Shown here one piece after another: positions 37,418-49,834 of a DNA stretch of 64,000 bases; position 1 is the stretch's first letter; every line of letters begins with the position of its first letter. The notes beneath the pieces are model-generated. The model was not told the DNA's origin. It worked only from the letters and a program-made list of their open reading frames with translations, and did no database searches. The DNA comes from Quercus robur (lineage: Eukaryota; Streptophyta; Magnoliopsida; Fagales; Fagaceae), in NCBI RefSeq assembly GCF_932294415.1, contig NC_065536.1:35584354-35648353 (forward strand), written 5' to 3'. Both the position numbers and the translations under genes were made by a program.

Positions 37418-38341
37418 GGGTGCATTTGTTTCAGTGTAAAATATTTTCCGGGTGTAAAATATTTTCAGGTGAAAATATTTTCGGGAAAAGAAAATATTTT
37501 CAAGTGTTTGGTTGCATTCTGAAAATGTTATTTTCCTACCAGTTTCTCACATTTTCTCAGCTTCCAAACAAATTTCATAATAGAAAATTTTAATAATAAA
37601 CTTAAAAGAAACAAAAATCAAAACAAAACATTCATTGAACTAAAAAAATTGGCGAAACGGAGAGAGAGGGCGGAAGAGAGAGTGATCGACAATTAAGGGA
37701 AAAGGAGAGGTAGATCGAGAAAGAGAGAGATCAGGCATGGGTAGGTCATGGGTGCGATCTCGCCGGTGCTGGGGATGCGATCTCGTCAGTGTTGGGGTGC
37801 GACGAGACCGGTGTGATCTGGGGTTGGGTGCGGTGTTGCGATCTGGGGTTGGGTGCGGTGGTGCGATCTGGGGTTAGATGCGGTGGTGCAATATGGGGTT
37901 GTGGTGCACGCTGGGGTTGGATGCGGTGGTGCGATCTGGGGTTGTGGTGTGCACGATCTCGCTAGCTCTACTCTCTCTTATTGCTCTTGGTTCAGTCCTT
38001 TTTTTTTTTTTCTTCTAGAAATGGTTTGAAGGTAAGCTTGGAGATGGGTTTTGGACCGTGGGGCGGCACGATCTGGGCTGGTCGAAGCTTGGCTGAGGTG
38101 AGCTTGGATATGGGTTTTTGACCGTGTAAGGTGTGTGCTCGAGCTTTCTCTATTCAGGTGTGATTTCCGGAAATTTTTTGAGGGTAAAATCAAAGCGTAA
38201 ATGATTTTACGCTCAAAGTGGCTTATTTTCCGGTCAAAGCGTAAATGATTTTCTGTTGACCGTATTTTCCGTAGCTGCCAAACACACACAAGGGTGTAAA
38301 ATAATTTCTTGAAAGTGTTTTCAGGCGAAACAAATGCACCC
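37418..38341. mobile_element. Harbinger-like element, 924 bp, TSD TAA (unit 2)
   Basis: Same termini and TAA target duplication as the unit 1 copy. It is 94 bases longer because of extra minisatellite repeats. Confidence 0.75.
37800..37955 (+). repeat. Expanded ~24-bp minisatellite in the Harbinger-like element
   Basis: About six imperfect units of the type 'gtgcgatctggggttgggtg' are seen here, against about two at the matching place in unit 1 (21750-21800). This is a copy-specific expansion. Confidence 0.8.
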
Positions 38342-38344
38342 TAA

Positions 38345-39163
38345 AAAGAAAACTATTTTCATCATGGGTGCTGAAAAAATATTTTGATGCTGAAAAATAT
38401 TTAATGTAGGAAGTTATTTAAAATATTACATTTTTTTTAATGCAAAAAATAGTGCAAAATTTTATGTAGAAAAATAGTGTAGTGAATAATGTAGAAAAAT
38501 AGTTTTCTATAAGATCTTTTTAACAAACTGGATCTATGAACCTAACTTTAATTAAAAAAATAATCCTAGATCTAATATACTTGCATGATTCTAGTATTTT
38601 AACTCAAAAGTATGGAAACACATTTATAACTAGGAAAAATCCTAATTCTAAACATGTGAACATAATATTTGAATTAAGAACCCTAAAAACATGAAAAGTA
38701 GGAAAAACTAAGAAAAACCTATATCTTGCATGCTAAACAAATACGAACTAACTAAGAAGATGAAAATAAAACATGTTTGAATCTAAAAGCTAGGGCCTAA
38801 TTAAAAAAAGAAGAGGTTTAGAAACCTTACCTGCATGCACTAGCACTCCTGAGCTTTACAAGCACTTGCAACAAAAAAAGTTTCTCTATAAAGGGATTTG
38901 TAAGTAGAAATTTGGTAGCCTAAGACCATGAGATCCAAACTATCCCTTCTAGTGACTTGAAACCAGGAGGTCTAAGACACCAAAGGCACCTTCCTACTAC
39001 TAACTGTAGAGAATAGGGATAGAGTTCTCTTGAAGAGGATTTATGAATATGAAGTTGGTAGCTCAAGACTAGGAGGTCCAAGCTATCTCCTCTAGTGAAT
39101 TGAAACCAGGAGCTCCAAGGCACCAAAGGCTCCTTACTGCTACTAACTCTAAAGAGTAAGAAC

Positions 39164-39199
<36 letters not shown>

Positions 39200-40045
39200 T
39201 AGTTTACTAGGAAGTTTTGAGGATTTTTGGAGTGCTTTGAACTATTGATGGAGGGGGGGTATTTATATTGGATGTTAAGGAGCTAGGGATAAGTCTTTGG
39301 GCAATGTGAGACTTAGAAAAATAAGGTGTTTTGAGTGAAAAATGTAGGGGGCAAAGTCAACTTGAGTAAGGAGTCAACTTGAGTAAGGAGTCAACCAGGC
39401 CAAAAAAGGATGAGATTCTGGGGGATCTGGTCCAAGTTCTGATCGGCACTTGGTATAAATCCTCCCTAGATCTTTCCCTTTTTTTTCTCTTATGTTCTAG
39501 TTTCAATTATGATTTGATTCCTTCCGAAGATCATTGCTCACTATTTTGACCATGACTTTTGATCCACAAATCATATTTGAGTGAATTTTGTTTCATTTGA
39601 ACATAGACATCCTAAGATTTAATTTGAACATAATTTTTTGTAATTTATATTTAAAATGAGTGAGTTATGGCCATTTGAAGTTAAGCTAGCAGTGCAGTCA
39701 AATTTAGGTTTTCGCAAGCCCGTGTTTGGAACCATGCATGCGCACCCACGACCATGTGCACACATTATGCGTTATGGTCATATCTTCATTTTTAAGGACC
39801 CAAAGCTTTTGGGTTGGGTTGGGCCACCCCTAAACCCTTAAGAATGTCCAAAGCCTCTAAAAGGTTTTGAAAACGCTAGGCTGGATTGGGTTGATTGGGC
39901 CTGTACCCTAATTAATTTGTTTTCAGGATTGCCATAGTGGGAGATCCCAAAAGCACCTTTCTTTGTTATATGTGGTATTTAGATGATATTTGATGATAAC
40001 CCCCTTAAAAATCTGGCTATACGTGAAAACTACCAGGTAGCCGAG
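38345..40045. other. Probable retrotransposon debris, unit 2
   Basis: Counterpart of 22195-23901. The (GA)n run is at about 39170-39196. No gene is recognised. Confidence 0.4.
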
Positions 40046-42504
40046 TGTTGAGGTACAATTTTTCTCACATGCCACATGTCCTAATTTCATTTGCCCACTC
40101 ACCAAAAAATACCCATAATTATTTTGGGCCCTCACAAGTATTTCTCATATTATTACCCAAATTGGGCCCTCAAAAATATTTCTCATATTATTACCCAAAT
40201 TGGGCCCACACAAATATTTCTCACATCATTACCAAAATTGGGCCACAAAATTATACCATCTCTATAAAAGCCCAAACTCATTTATCTTTGGCAAAACCCA
40301 AAAAAAGTCCAAAATTTTTTATTACAAAGCCCATTGCTACACGACACCTTTTATGAAGCCCGTTGCTACACGACACCTCTTACAAAACCTAGGAGAAACA
40401 CTTGGCAATATTTATCAAAATCCAAAAATATTATTAAAAGCCCATATTCTTATTTTGTCAATATTCTATTAAAAAGCCAAATATTATTTTGGCAATATTT
40501 TACAAAAGCCCAATACAACTTTGACAACATTTTATCAAAAACCCAAAACTATTAATTTTGGGCAAACTATTATTCCATGAAAGCCCAAATTTTATTTGAC
40601 AAAAATATTATATTATGCTCAAAGTCCAAAGTTAATAATCTCTGGCAATAACATATTTTGACATGATAAATTCCCTAGCAAATATGCCAACTCATGGGAA
40701 ACATAAATTATTTATGACGTGTTACCCATCTCATAAAACTATTTCTTTTACAAAATTTATGAGAATCATACTTATTTTTTCCATAAGAAATTACAATTAC
40801 AAAAGCCCATGTATCTTACAAACCCATAGCAAGACTATTTATTTTATAGGGACATGCACGCCCAAGAGCTTAATGACAAGGCCCAACCAAAAAAGTCTAG
40901 CCCATATGCCAAATCTCAGCAACTAAAGCTCATATAGGTGACTAAAATGGTTAGGCCGGTTACAATTCAGTTTTAGCACAACTAGACTGACAGCTGGGAC
41001 TGACTACAATCACTTTTAGCTTGTCAAATCAAGTCAGAGGGGGACATGTGTCAAGCTGAGCTTAAACCCTTATTTGGAAAGCTGATTTCTGATGATTTTG
41101 ACAAGACATAAAGGCTGTATTGATCCATGAAGGCTGAAGTCAACCACCTTTTCTCTCTTCTCCAACAAATTTGATCAAGAGGCTAAGGGAAACCATAACC
41201 AGACCTTAGAAGCTTCTAGAACTACTGCTAAATAGCTTATTACCTTGCTAAAAATATGTATTATTTGGTTCATGAACCAAACACATAAACCTTAATGGGA
41301 AAACTTAGGGAAATGTGGTTTGAAGGGTACCAAGGAGATCTCCAGCAGAGTTTCTAGCAAGAGGCTCCAAGATTGACACCTGACTTGGGGTGACACAATC
41401 TGCCCTAGGAACTTTGATACTAGTAGCAGATAATCAAGATCACTAGCCATAATACATGCTCTAATCTCATTGGCTGAGGACAATCTAACATTTAGTGCTA
41501 AGTTAGAACCTCTAGTTGATATTGCCTGAAACAGCAAATACTTCTTAAAGCTAGACATACCATTCTTGGCCAAATCCTAGGATGGATCTTCCAAAGGTTT
41601 ATTGCTAATTGAGACAGATTTTAGCTAAGATTCTTTGCTAGATACCCCCTTAAACTCAGCTATAAATAGAGCTCCTCATCAACACACCAAGACACACCAT
41701 ACCACAAGAGAAGGACTAATCTCTCATAGCTTCTCTACTAACTCTTTTGCTCTAATTATCTTCTTAGCTCTTTAATGAGGTTCTGAGCTCCTGAGTTCCT
41801 AGTTCTCATATTTTTAAATAAGCTCTTCAATTTTTGGCTCATAAATACACCTCACACTACTACTCATAAATGCTTATCCATCCTCCAATAGAAAATCCAA
41901 GCAACATAGCTAAATATTCTCTCACTACTCATTCATACTACCAAAATGACCCCTACTACTCACTACACATACAACTATTATGAGCATACCCTAGCATAAA
42001 AGTGATCTTGCTGTTCTAGCTGGAATCTCTCTCCCTTCATCTCATATTAAGCTTTCTCCATCATTTGTCATAATGGATCCCATACAATTGAAGGCTATAA
42101 TATATTTATGACTATAGAATTTTTCCCTCATGTTGTTATAATGGGGACTCTCTCTTAATGGGTCCCTCCGATAATGACTTTGGAGATGTAGACACTTTGC
42201 TCAATTTATGAAATCACTAATTGCTAGAAGTTTATACAATTCTGTTTTCTTTTATTGCTGGGACGTTTCTTTGTTGCAATGGACTTTTCCATTTGTGCTA
42301 ATTTGTTTGCTGCAGGAAATGTTTTAGGCCTTCCCATAATCCTTGTCAGGCCTAACCTAGGAAAAGAGCATTAAAAAAAAAAGGAATCTCTTACAAGTTT
42401 CACTAATAGCCTTTAGGCTGTGCTTCAAGCCCATCATCGAGTCTTGGTTTGGCCCCCACCCAATTACCACACATTTGTCGGAAGGAAAACTTTCTCCCCT
42501 GACA
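40046..42504 (+). mobile_element. Putative solo LTR, 2,459 bp, TSD CCGAG (unit 2)
   Basis: Same ends, length and CCGAG repeats (40041-40045 and 42505-42509) as the unit 1 copy. Confidence 0.5.
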
Positions 42505-42509
42505 CCGAG

Positions 42510-43924
42510 TATCCCTTTCTGAGGTCTGAGCTGGACTCCTTTAACAGTGAGACTATGCTTTTCACTCACTCTTTTCTCTCATGTTTCTCTCCCCTTAATT
42601 AGGTTCTAACCCCTATTTCAATTTCCCCTCCTCTTTTTATACCCTTCTCTTAGTGGAGCCCTTATAATGGTGGAATATCCTACATGTGTGTGGGTGCCTC
42701 CACTTTTGGGACCTGAGTGGATCTCTAGGTCTATGTTATTGTTCTGTCATGTCAAATCATTTGCCAGAGGTGGGGCTCAGAACTCTATTATTGAAATGAT
42801 CTTCTAGTAACTTATGTCTGATGTCAAATCTCATGCTTGGCAGGCAAATCCTCCTAAGGCAATGCTTTATGTCCTAGGCAGGGAAAATCAACCTCAGTAT
42901 GTTCCTCTGAGGTGGGTTATCCCTTTAGTTGTGTTCAGATATCCATTTAGTCAGTATGGATTGGGCTGGGCCTAGTTAACCTCGAGCACCCATCTAGTCA
43001 GTATGGATTGGGCTAGGCCTGGTTAACCTCGGGCAAGCTTGGCCTGGCCTGGTTAAACTCGGGCAAGCTTGGCCTGGCCTGACAACAAACCAAGCTCCCC
43101 CACACACACACACACTCATATTATGTCTCTAATGAAAACCCTAGCTAGAGAAAGTTTATTTTTTGCCTCCATCTTTTCCAAAACCCTAGTTCAAATTTTC
43201 TAACCTCATACACAACACACTAGCACATTTTTAATGTATTAAAAACATCTCTTAAGTAGATTTCTAAGGCTGTAACTAGTTTTCCAAATCGTTTTCTAAA
43301 ACCTTTTCAATTATAATCTTGTTCTCGAGTTGTGATTAACGAAGTGCTATTGTGTTCTTTATTTTCTCTTGCAATCTCAATCTAATTTCAATATTGTAGG
43401 CACTAAGGGGCCAGTTAAACAATCTCAAACTCGTGATCCCAAGCAAGGTGAGTATTCTTTCAATGAATTCTTTTTTTGTTTAATTAGATTCACATGAGTT
43501 TCTTAACATAGTTTTTCTAATTGTTATATTTGATATGCTTTATGATTTTTATTCATTTTGATATGTATTGATATGATCTTGGGTTGATATAATATGTTCT
43601 ATTTATTTGTGTCCTTATTTTGTTCTTATGTTAGATTTACATGTTCTTGGTGTGATGTTAGTTTGAATATTCATATTTGTTCAATGATTATTATGATCTT
43701 TGTTTGATGTCTTAACATGATTATAGATTTTTTATATTTTGTTCTTATTTTAGCAATGTCCTTAATTTCATTCCATTTCAGTCTAAATGGCAGGAAAATA
43801 CCATTTCGGTATGCAAACCAAAATAAGCTTGTTCCACCTCGGATGAAATTCTGGGTCATTCCAGACTGTTTCGGTGAATTCCAGCCGAAATTGAAGTTTC
43901 AGTTGGTATGAAGCCATGATTTTG
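42510..43924. other. Unassigned right part of unit 2
   Basis: Counterpart of 26366-27751. It includes an extra 33-bp tandem copy around 'ggcaagcttggcctggcct' at about 43020-43080. No gene is recognised. Confidence 0.4.
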
Positions 43925-45948
43925 GTTGCATAAGAATAAAGGGGATAATCTGGTAATGTGGGAATTATTGATAATTAGGCTTTTAGAAGTAATTATCTTT
44001 CAAATAATTATTCTTTTGAGGACTTAATTATCAAATTGTAATTTTATTTAGAATATAAGTTAGAAAAACGTCCAAGTACAAATCCCAACCCAAAAAAGAG
44101 TCCAAAATGAACTAGAAGAGGAAACTGGGCTGAACACTGAGGAGTGCCAATCAGCACTCCAATAGTGCCGATTGGCACTTCGTATTTGCCAATTTTCTAA
44201 GCAACCATAACTTGTTTTTTAAGCAAACACACCTTTTTAAATAAAGAAGAAAATCTAAAATTCAGCACCCCTCTCTACCCTTACGTTAAAGAAATTCTAG
44301 ACGCTCTACTTCAGGAATTTATTTTTTGCAAGTGATAATATTTTAGATCTCTAAAATACTCCCCTCTTGTAGAATACATTCATGCAGTTATTTTCTTACT
44401 TTGTTTCTTTCTTTCACAATTTTATCTTGTTTTTGTTTTCTTTTCATAAACATGTTCTTGTTTGTTTTGATTTTTTCTTATGAATGTGTGTTTTGTATCT
44501 TTCATTATTCACCTAGTCATGTTCTTAAATTGTTTTTGTATACTCTCCCTCTATCCTTTCTTTTAAATTCACATGCTTAGTTTAGGTTCTAATACATTAA
44601 TTGATTAACATAGATCTAGGGTTAATTTTCTTTTTAAGGTTTTTAGATTGGCAAGAAATTTATTTTGAAAGCTTCAATATTTTTTCTATAATAAAAATCA
44701 AATCTATATTTTTCATTAAAATATAGATTTGATTTTTTTTTTTTTAACAAAACCAGATCTGTATTTTTCATTAAAATAGAAATCTGAATTTTTTTTTCTT
44801 TAACAAAACCAAATCTGTATTTTTCATTAGAATACAAATCTAAATTTTTTTCTTTAACAAAACAAGATCTGTGTTTTTCATTAGAATATAGATCTGAATT
44901 TTTTCACTTTAGCAAAACTAGATCTGTATTTTTCATTAAAATTCATATTTGAATTTTTTTCCTTTAACAAAAACCAAATATGTATCTTTCATTAAAATAT
45001 AGATTAGAATTTTTTTTCTTTAATGAAACAAAATCTGTATTTTTCATTAAAATACAGATTTGAATTCTTTAACAAAAACTAGGTTTGTATTTTTCATTAA
45101 AATACAGATCATAATTTTTTTCTTTAATAAAAACCAAATTTGTTTTTTTTCATTAAAATACAGATCAAAATTTTTTCTCTATAAAAATACAGATCTGAAT
45201 TTTTTCTCTTTAACAAAATCTAGATCTATATTTTTCATTAAAATCAGATCTTAATTTTTAAAACGAAACCAAATCTGTGTTTTTCAAAAAAATCTATACT
45301 TTCATAAAAGATATTTTTTCTTTCCATTTATAAATATAAAAACTAGATCTGGATTTTTTATAAAAGAATTCAGTATTTTCATCATAGAAACTCAGATCTA
45401 GATTTTTCACCAAGCAATCTCATCAAACTTTTTTTTCTTTTTCATACAAAATAAAATTGCATACCTAGGACTCTTAAATGGTGGATTAACCTTAGATCTA
45501 GAATTTAACATGGCATTTTTTACATTTAAATAATATCATACAAGGGTAATTAAATGATCATTTTAGAGTCTTGGAGATCGGACTTTGTCTAGGCAGGATA
45601 GGTGTCTAACACCTTCCCATTTTGTAACCTAGACACTATCTTTAGGTTTTTGGTTTGTAGAAATAGCGCTTTATTTTATATTTTGGTAGATTGTATCTAG
45701 GACCAAAGTTTTGTATTTTTTACATAGATTTTATGTAGGACCAAAGCCTTGTAAAGATCTTCTATCAAAATTGTATTCATTTATTCTATCAATGAAACTT
45801 TGAATTATTCAGTTATGTACTTTACATAGTTTTTCTTTTTCTTTTTTTAATAAAAAATAAGTGGCGAATTCACATTACCCCAAAATAGAGGTGCTGATAC
45901 CTTTCTCTTTTGATTGAGATCACCCTAAAAAGTTTCCAGTCTCTAACA
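43921..45948 (+). mobile_element. Tat/Ogre-type LTR, 3' two kilobases
   Basis: This joins unit 2 in the middle of the LTR, at a word (TTGGTTGCAT) also found at 13181. The 3' part has the 'ggtgtctaacaccttccc' motif (about 45611-45628) often seen near the end of Tat/Ogre LTRs. It ends CTCTAACA directly before a primer-binding site. A hairpin array fills about 44690-45300. The 5' half of the LTR is missing here. Confidence 0.65.
44690..45300. repeat. Tandem array of short hairpins within the LTR
   Basis: About ten units of ~55-60 bases each carry an inverted repeat of the type AATCTGTATTTT - loop - AAAATACAGATT, separated by 'ttttttctttaac' spacers. Units vary by a few bases. The open frames here are products of the repeat and not genes. 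Confidence 0.8.
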
Positions 45949-45949
45949 A

Positions 45950-45967
45950 TGGCAACTCCACTGGGGA
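45950..45967 (+). other. Primer-binding site of a Tat/Ogre-type retrotransposon
   Basis: TGGCAACTCCACTGGGGA begins two bases after the LTR end. Its form is that of the Tat/Ogre primer-binding site (TGGCGACTCC-ACTGGGGA type), which pairs with a host tRNA 3' end. Confidence 0.7.
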
Positions 45968-46350
45968 TGTTGATGGCTAAGCTTCATATTAAATGTAAGA
46001 TGATCAATTAAGTACCCTTGTGTTTGTATGATATATTTTTTGCTTGTATAATATTGCTTAAGTTTGTATGATATTTTTTGGAATGTCGTTTGAAATTCCA
46101 TGTTGTTTGTTTATAGCTTTCCCTAATTGTCATTGTGCATGCCATGAAACAACAAATTATGCATGAACCCATCTCAAAATCTGGTGGTAGTAACCATAGA
46201 TCACTAGTCTTCCTTAGATTTGAGTACCCAGTGGTGAACTCACTGCTTGCTCACTCTCAGGTGCAAGAGGTCATAACAATATAATTCTCAGAGTACCGAG
46301 GTCAAATCACAAGGAGCGGGGTAAATTCAAAGACAATGTAATTAAAAAAA
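45968..46350 (+). mobile_element. Leader of the Tat/Ogre-type element, truncated
   Basis: Non-coding sequence follows the primer-binding site, as in the long 5' leader of Tat elements. It is lost at about 46350, where an opposite-strand LTR seems to begin. No gag is present. Confidence 0.4.
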
Positions 46351-46354
46351 AAAA

Positions 46355-47509
46355 AAACTTTTGGTGATGATGAAGAATTATATTTGCCTGTAATTGTAAA
46401 CAAGAATAAGAATGATAACTAATTTAAGTCAAAATGTAAATACTAGGGCATTAGGGCGTTTCCCTATATCAATATGAAATTCTTTGTGATCTAAGAAAAT
46501 ATATATTTCATAATTTATTGTTCTTATACAATTAAATACTTATGATTCGGTTGAACTGAAACAATTCAAGAACACATGATAACCAAGATTAATAATGCGG
46601 TTAGAATAGTTTTCAAAAAAACCCATTCACTTTAAAACCTAATTTCTATTTGAAACTATTAGAAATTCGTCTAAATAATAAGAAAAATATGATTGAACTT
46701 ATTGAAAGCATGGAAGAACTAATACATCAAAAGAAATCTAATTGAACAATCAAATATGTTGTTGTCTAAAATCTTAGAAAGAATCACATTGAATATTCAT
46801 ACCGTATAGAAGAAATATAACCCCTAGCCCTAGCAAAGAGTTTAGGCTGCCATTAGATAAAGGAAAATACAAGATTTTCTCTACCAAATTCATTCTACAC
46901 AGCCTCCCTTCAAAAACCTAACGTAAAAGTGTTCAAAGAAAATAAAACTTTTACTATTTTAATTATCCTCCAGATTTACAGCAGTAATTTGTGAGTTAAT
47001 TTCAGCTTTTCAAAACTGTGAATTGCGGAAAACTTAAAACTGGAAAGTTGTAGATATTTCAGTCATGGTTCCAATCCTTCTATCCTTGTGTCAATTGGAT
47101 TTTTGAGAAGAGAGATACACCCAAAATACTGGTCAGTGCTCAAATCTGATTTTTCCTTTTCAAATTCTTCCTCTTTGATTTCTTCCCTTATTTGAAACTT
47201 CCAAACATGGTAGAAGACCCAAGCAGTCCAGCTGAACCTCCTTAGACATTTAAACATGGTCCTTTAGCTCCTCTTTAATTCTAGTTTGGCCTCCATTCTC
47301 TCACAAACTCTTGCAAACTCATCTTTTTCACAAGATTTCCTAAAAGTAGAAAATTATATGCAATGAATGATATCTTATTCAAGAAATTATGTAAAGATAA
47401 ATAATTGGGACTAATGCAAATCATAGCTTAATTCTACAAATTAAACATAGTAAGAAGTAGATAATACTCACATAAATATATAACAAGTACTCATTTTATG
47501 GCGTTATCA
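46355..47509 (-). mobile_element. LTR of an opposite-strand Ty3/gypsy element (approximate)
   Basis: On the minus strand an LTR-like start, TGATAACGCCATAAAATG, lies at 47509. It is directly preceded by a polypurine tract (TTAAGTTGGGGGTG, up to 47523), so this is the 3' LTR of a minus-strand element. The far end is not certain; it is set near the A-run at 46348-46360. No second LTR is seen in the window. Confidence 0.45.
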
Positions 47510-47523
47510 CACCCCCAACTTAA

Positions 47524-48956
47524 ATCTTGGTAGTCCCTATCAATCCACAAAGCACCAATGTCTACTGAAAGTGAAAAATTCAAACTAAAATACAAGCCAC
47601 TTTTGGAGGCTACACGACTGCACTTCCCATGTGCAACAAGTCTTTGAACCCCTAAGTCACCCTAGTGGACGAGTTTACGCTTGTGAGTGTTTGCAGTGAC
47701 TTTACTCACAAAAGTCAAAGGTTTCGTGAAAATTCTTGCAACTAAACTTGGGGATTTCCACTAATAAATTTTCCTAAGCTTTTCAAAACAAAAACTCATG
47801 GAACTTTTTAATCCTTTCCTCTTTGGAAACCTTTTAAAGTGTAAAACCCATCACTTATACCTTTACAAATACAAAGAAAGATAACAAAATTAGAAAAAAT
47901 AAGATCAAAAAGTAATTTTTGTAAAAATATTTGGAAGCTTTTAGAGCTTCCATGAGAACACAAGCACAAGATTAAAAATGGTTTTTACAGCTCTACTCAA
48001 ATAGATTTCTCTCTCTCTCTCTCTCTCTCTCTCGCCCCAAACCCCAAAGGATCCAAAGCATGAGAGAAGAACCAATAAGAACAAGAACATATAGATTTTT
48101 TTTTTCTTTTTCATTTCTTTTCTTTTTCCATAGGATAAGAATAAATAACCATACTAAAATCTCCACATTACGAGTCAGAACTCTATAACACATTTACAAA
48201 CAATAACTAAAATCATGTGCATCCATATAATACAAGAACATATTTCAAAACACTAAATGGATAACACAAAACCACAACATTTCTAGAATATGCAACCTCA
48301 ACATTGAATCTAGGCCTACCACGCCTAAGGCTAACAAATCTTAAGTGCCCAACCTCCAATAGAATTAATTATGACCTCGTTAAACTTTGCAAGATATAGC
48401 ACTCCAATCACCACCAATAAATTAAGCTTCATGCCCGACATGTAGCTAATTTATCTGTAAAACTATTGGAGAATGGGATGAGCTAAAGCCAGTAAGTAGC
48501 ATAATTAATGGGGGTGGGGGAAATGCAAGTTTAATGATAATGAGCATTTTACAAAACATGCTATAATTTGGGAATTTCCATTTGAATTTTGTAAAATAAA
48601 TTTCATTAACATCATGACAAGAATGATAGACCTATTGTAGCACCAAGCTTCCCAAAGTAATTATGAAACTGCACGTTATTCACTGTGAGCCATAAAAATA
48701 CCCAATACCATTTCAAAACTAGAAACCTCACCCAAGGTTACACAAGGTTGCCACACAAACGGGGTCGTCACAAAGATGGGGTTGTCACACAGAAGTGGTC
48801 GTCACATAGACGAGGTTTTCACACAGACGAGGTCATCACACAAATGGGGTAATCATCAATATCATGGCACAATGGCAAAACCACATCAAAAGCTCACAAG
48901 TTAATGTATTTGAAAGACACAGTTCACTTCCAAGTAGTGTCATAAAATATTTCAAT
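47524..48956 (-). mobile_element. Retroelement-derived non-coding sequence
   Basis: This follows the polypurine tract and is probably the 3' untranslated part of the minus-strand element. It has no recognisable protein. It holds a (TC)n run at 48007-48033 and a short tandem repeat at about 48757-48850. Confidence 0.35.
48757..48850 (+). repeat. ~20-bp tandem repeat
   Basis: About five units of the type 'gtcgtcacacagacgaggt' with small changes. Confidence 0.7.
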
Positions 48957-49826
48957 CAATGTTATGAATACTGTTTCGGACCCTGTTTCGGTTTGTCCAA
49001 TGGAACGGAATACTTCGGTACCGTTCTATTTCGGTTTACCGTTTTAAGGTGTTTCGGGGTTTCTAAAAAAATTAGAAATAATATATATTTATATTTTCTT
49101 ATACAACATAATATTATTGATCAAAATAAGTAAATCCCAAAAAACACAAATCATTTAGTTTTTACATAACAATTACTATTTTAGAATATTAAAACATAAA
49201 TATGTAATTAAAAAATTAAAAATAACAACCAAAAACAGTACAAAATATATATATATATATATATATATCACGTTGGGGACAAGCAAGACTCAACAAATAT
49301 AAGTTTAAAATCAAACTCCTTTGTCAGCTTTTTTGAGTTTTGTCATTTCCAAAACTTTGTCACGTGGGTGGGGTCAGCAAACTAAAAGTCTACAAGGTAA
49401 ACACAAATATAAAACAAAACAAAAACTTGACAAAGCAAAAACTAAAGTAAAAAAAGGAAAGGAGCAGACTGGCAGAGAGTCTGAGACGAAACGAAGAAGA
49501 GAAGGAGCGAAGTCTGTGATGGCTGGGTTTGTTTTTTAGGCGATCATCACTAGGTAATAACATGATGTGCTAATGAGTTTGTAAGTTTAGGGATTTTTCT
49601 TTTTTCTTTTTTCTTTTTTTCTTTTTTTTTTCTTTTAAAAGCTGGTACCGGCCGAAATTTACATTTCGGCCGAAATTGATCGAAATTTGCCGGAATGGCC
49701 GAAATGACCCGAAACTGGCCGAAATTGGACCTGAGGTGGAACGGGTGGTATTACCATTCTGGATTGCATCATGGTACGAGATTTTCCTGCCGTTCCAGCC
49801 GAAACGGAACGGATTTAATAACAATG
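48957..49826. mobile_element. hAT-like non-autonomous element, 870 bp, TSD ATTTCAAT
   Basis: The ends CAATGTTATGAA and (inverse) CATTGTTATTAAA are flanked by a perfect 8-bp direct repeat, ATTTCAAT, at 48949-48956 and 49827-49834. An 8-bp target duplication and C...G ends fit hAT. Inside, both flanks are rich in 'tttcgg'/'ccgaaa' words. There is an (AT)n tract at about 49245 and a long pyrimidine tract at about 49597-49634. No transposase frame is present. Confidence 0.7.
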
Positions 49827-49834
49827 ATTTCAAT

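Larger units (their letters stand above)
28012..43924. repeat. Tandem segmental duplication, unit 2 (15.9 kb)
   Basis: Same content and order as 11972-27751. Unit 2 is 133 bases longer overall. Visible gains are ~94 bp in the Harbinger-like minisatellite, an 18-bp tandem duplication at about 39360-39395 and a 33-bp tandem duplication at about 43020-43080; its (GA)n run is shorter. Confidence 0.95.

Noticed and set aside
45060..45254. Open frames in the hairpin array (also 44643-44837)
   Set aside because: Low-complexity translation of a tandem repeat.
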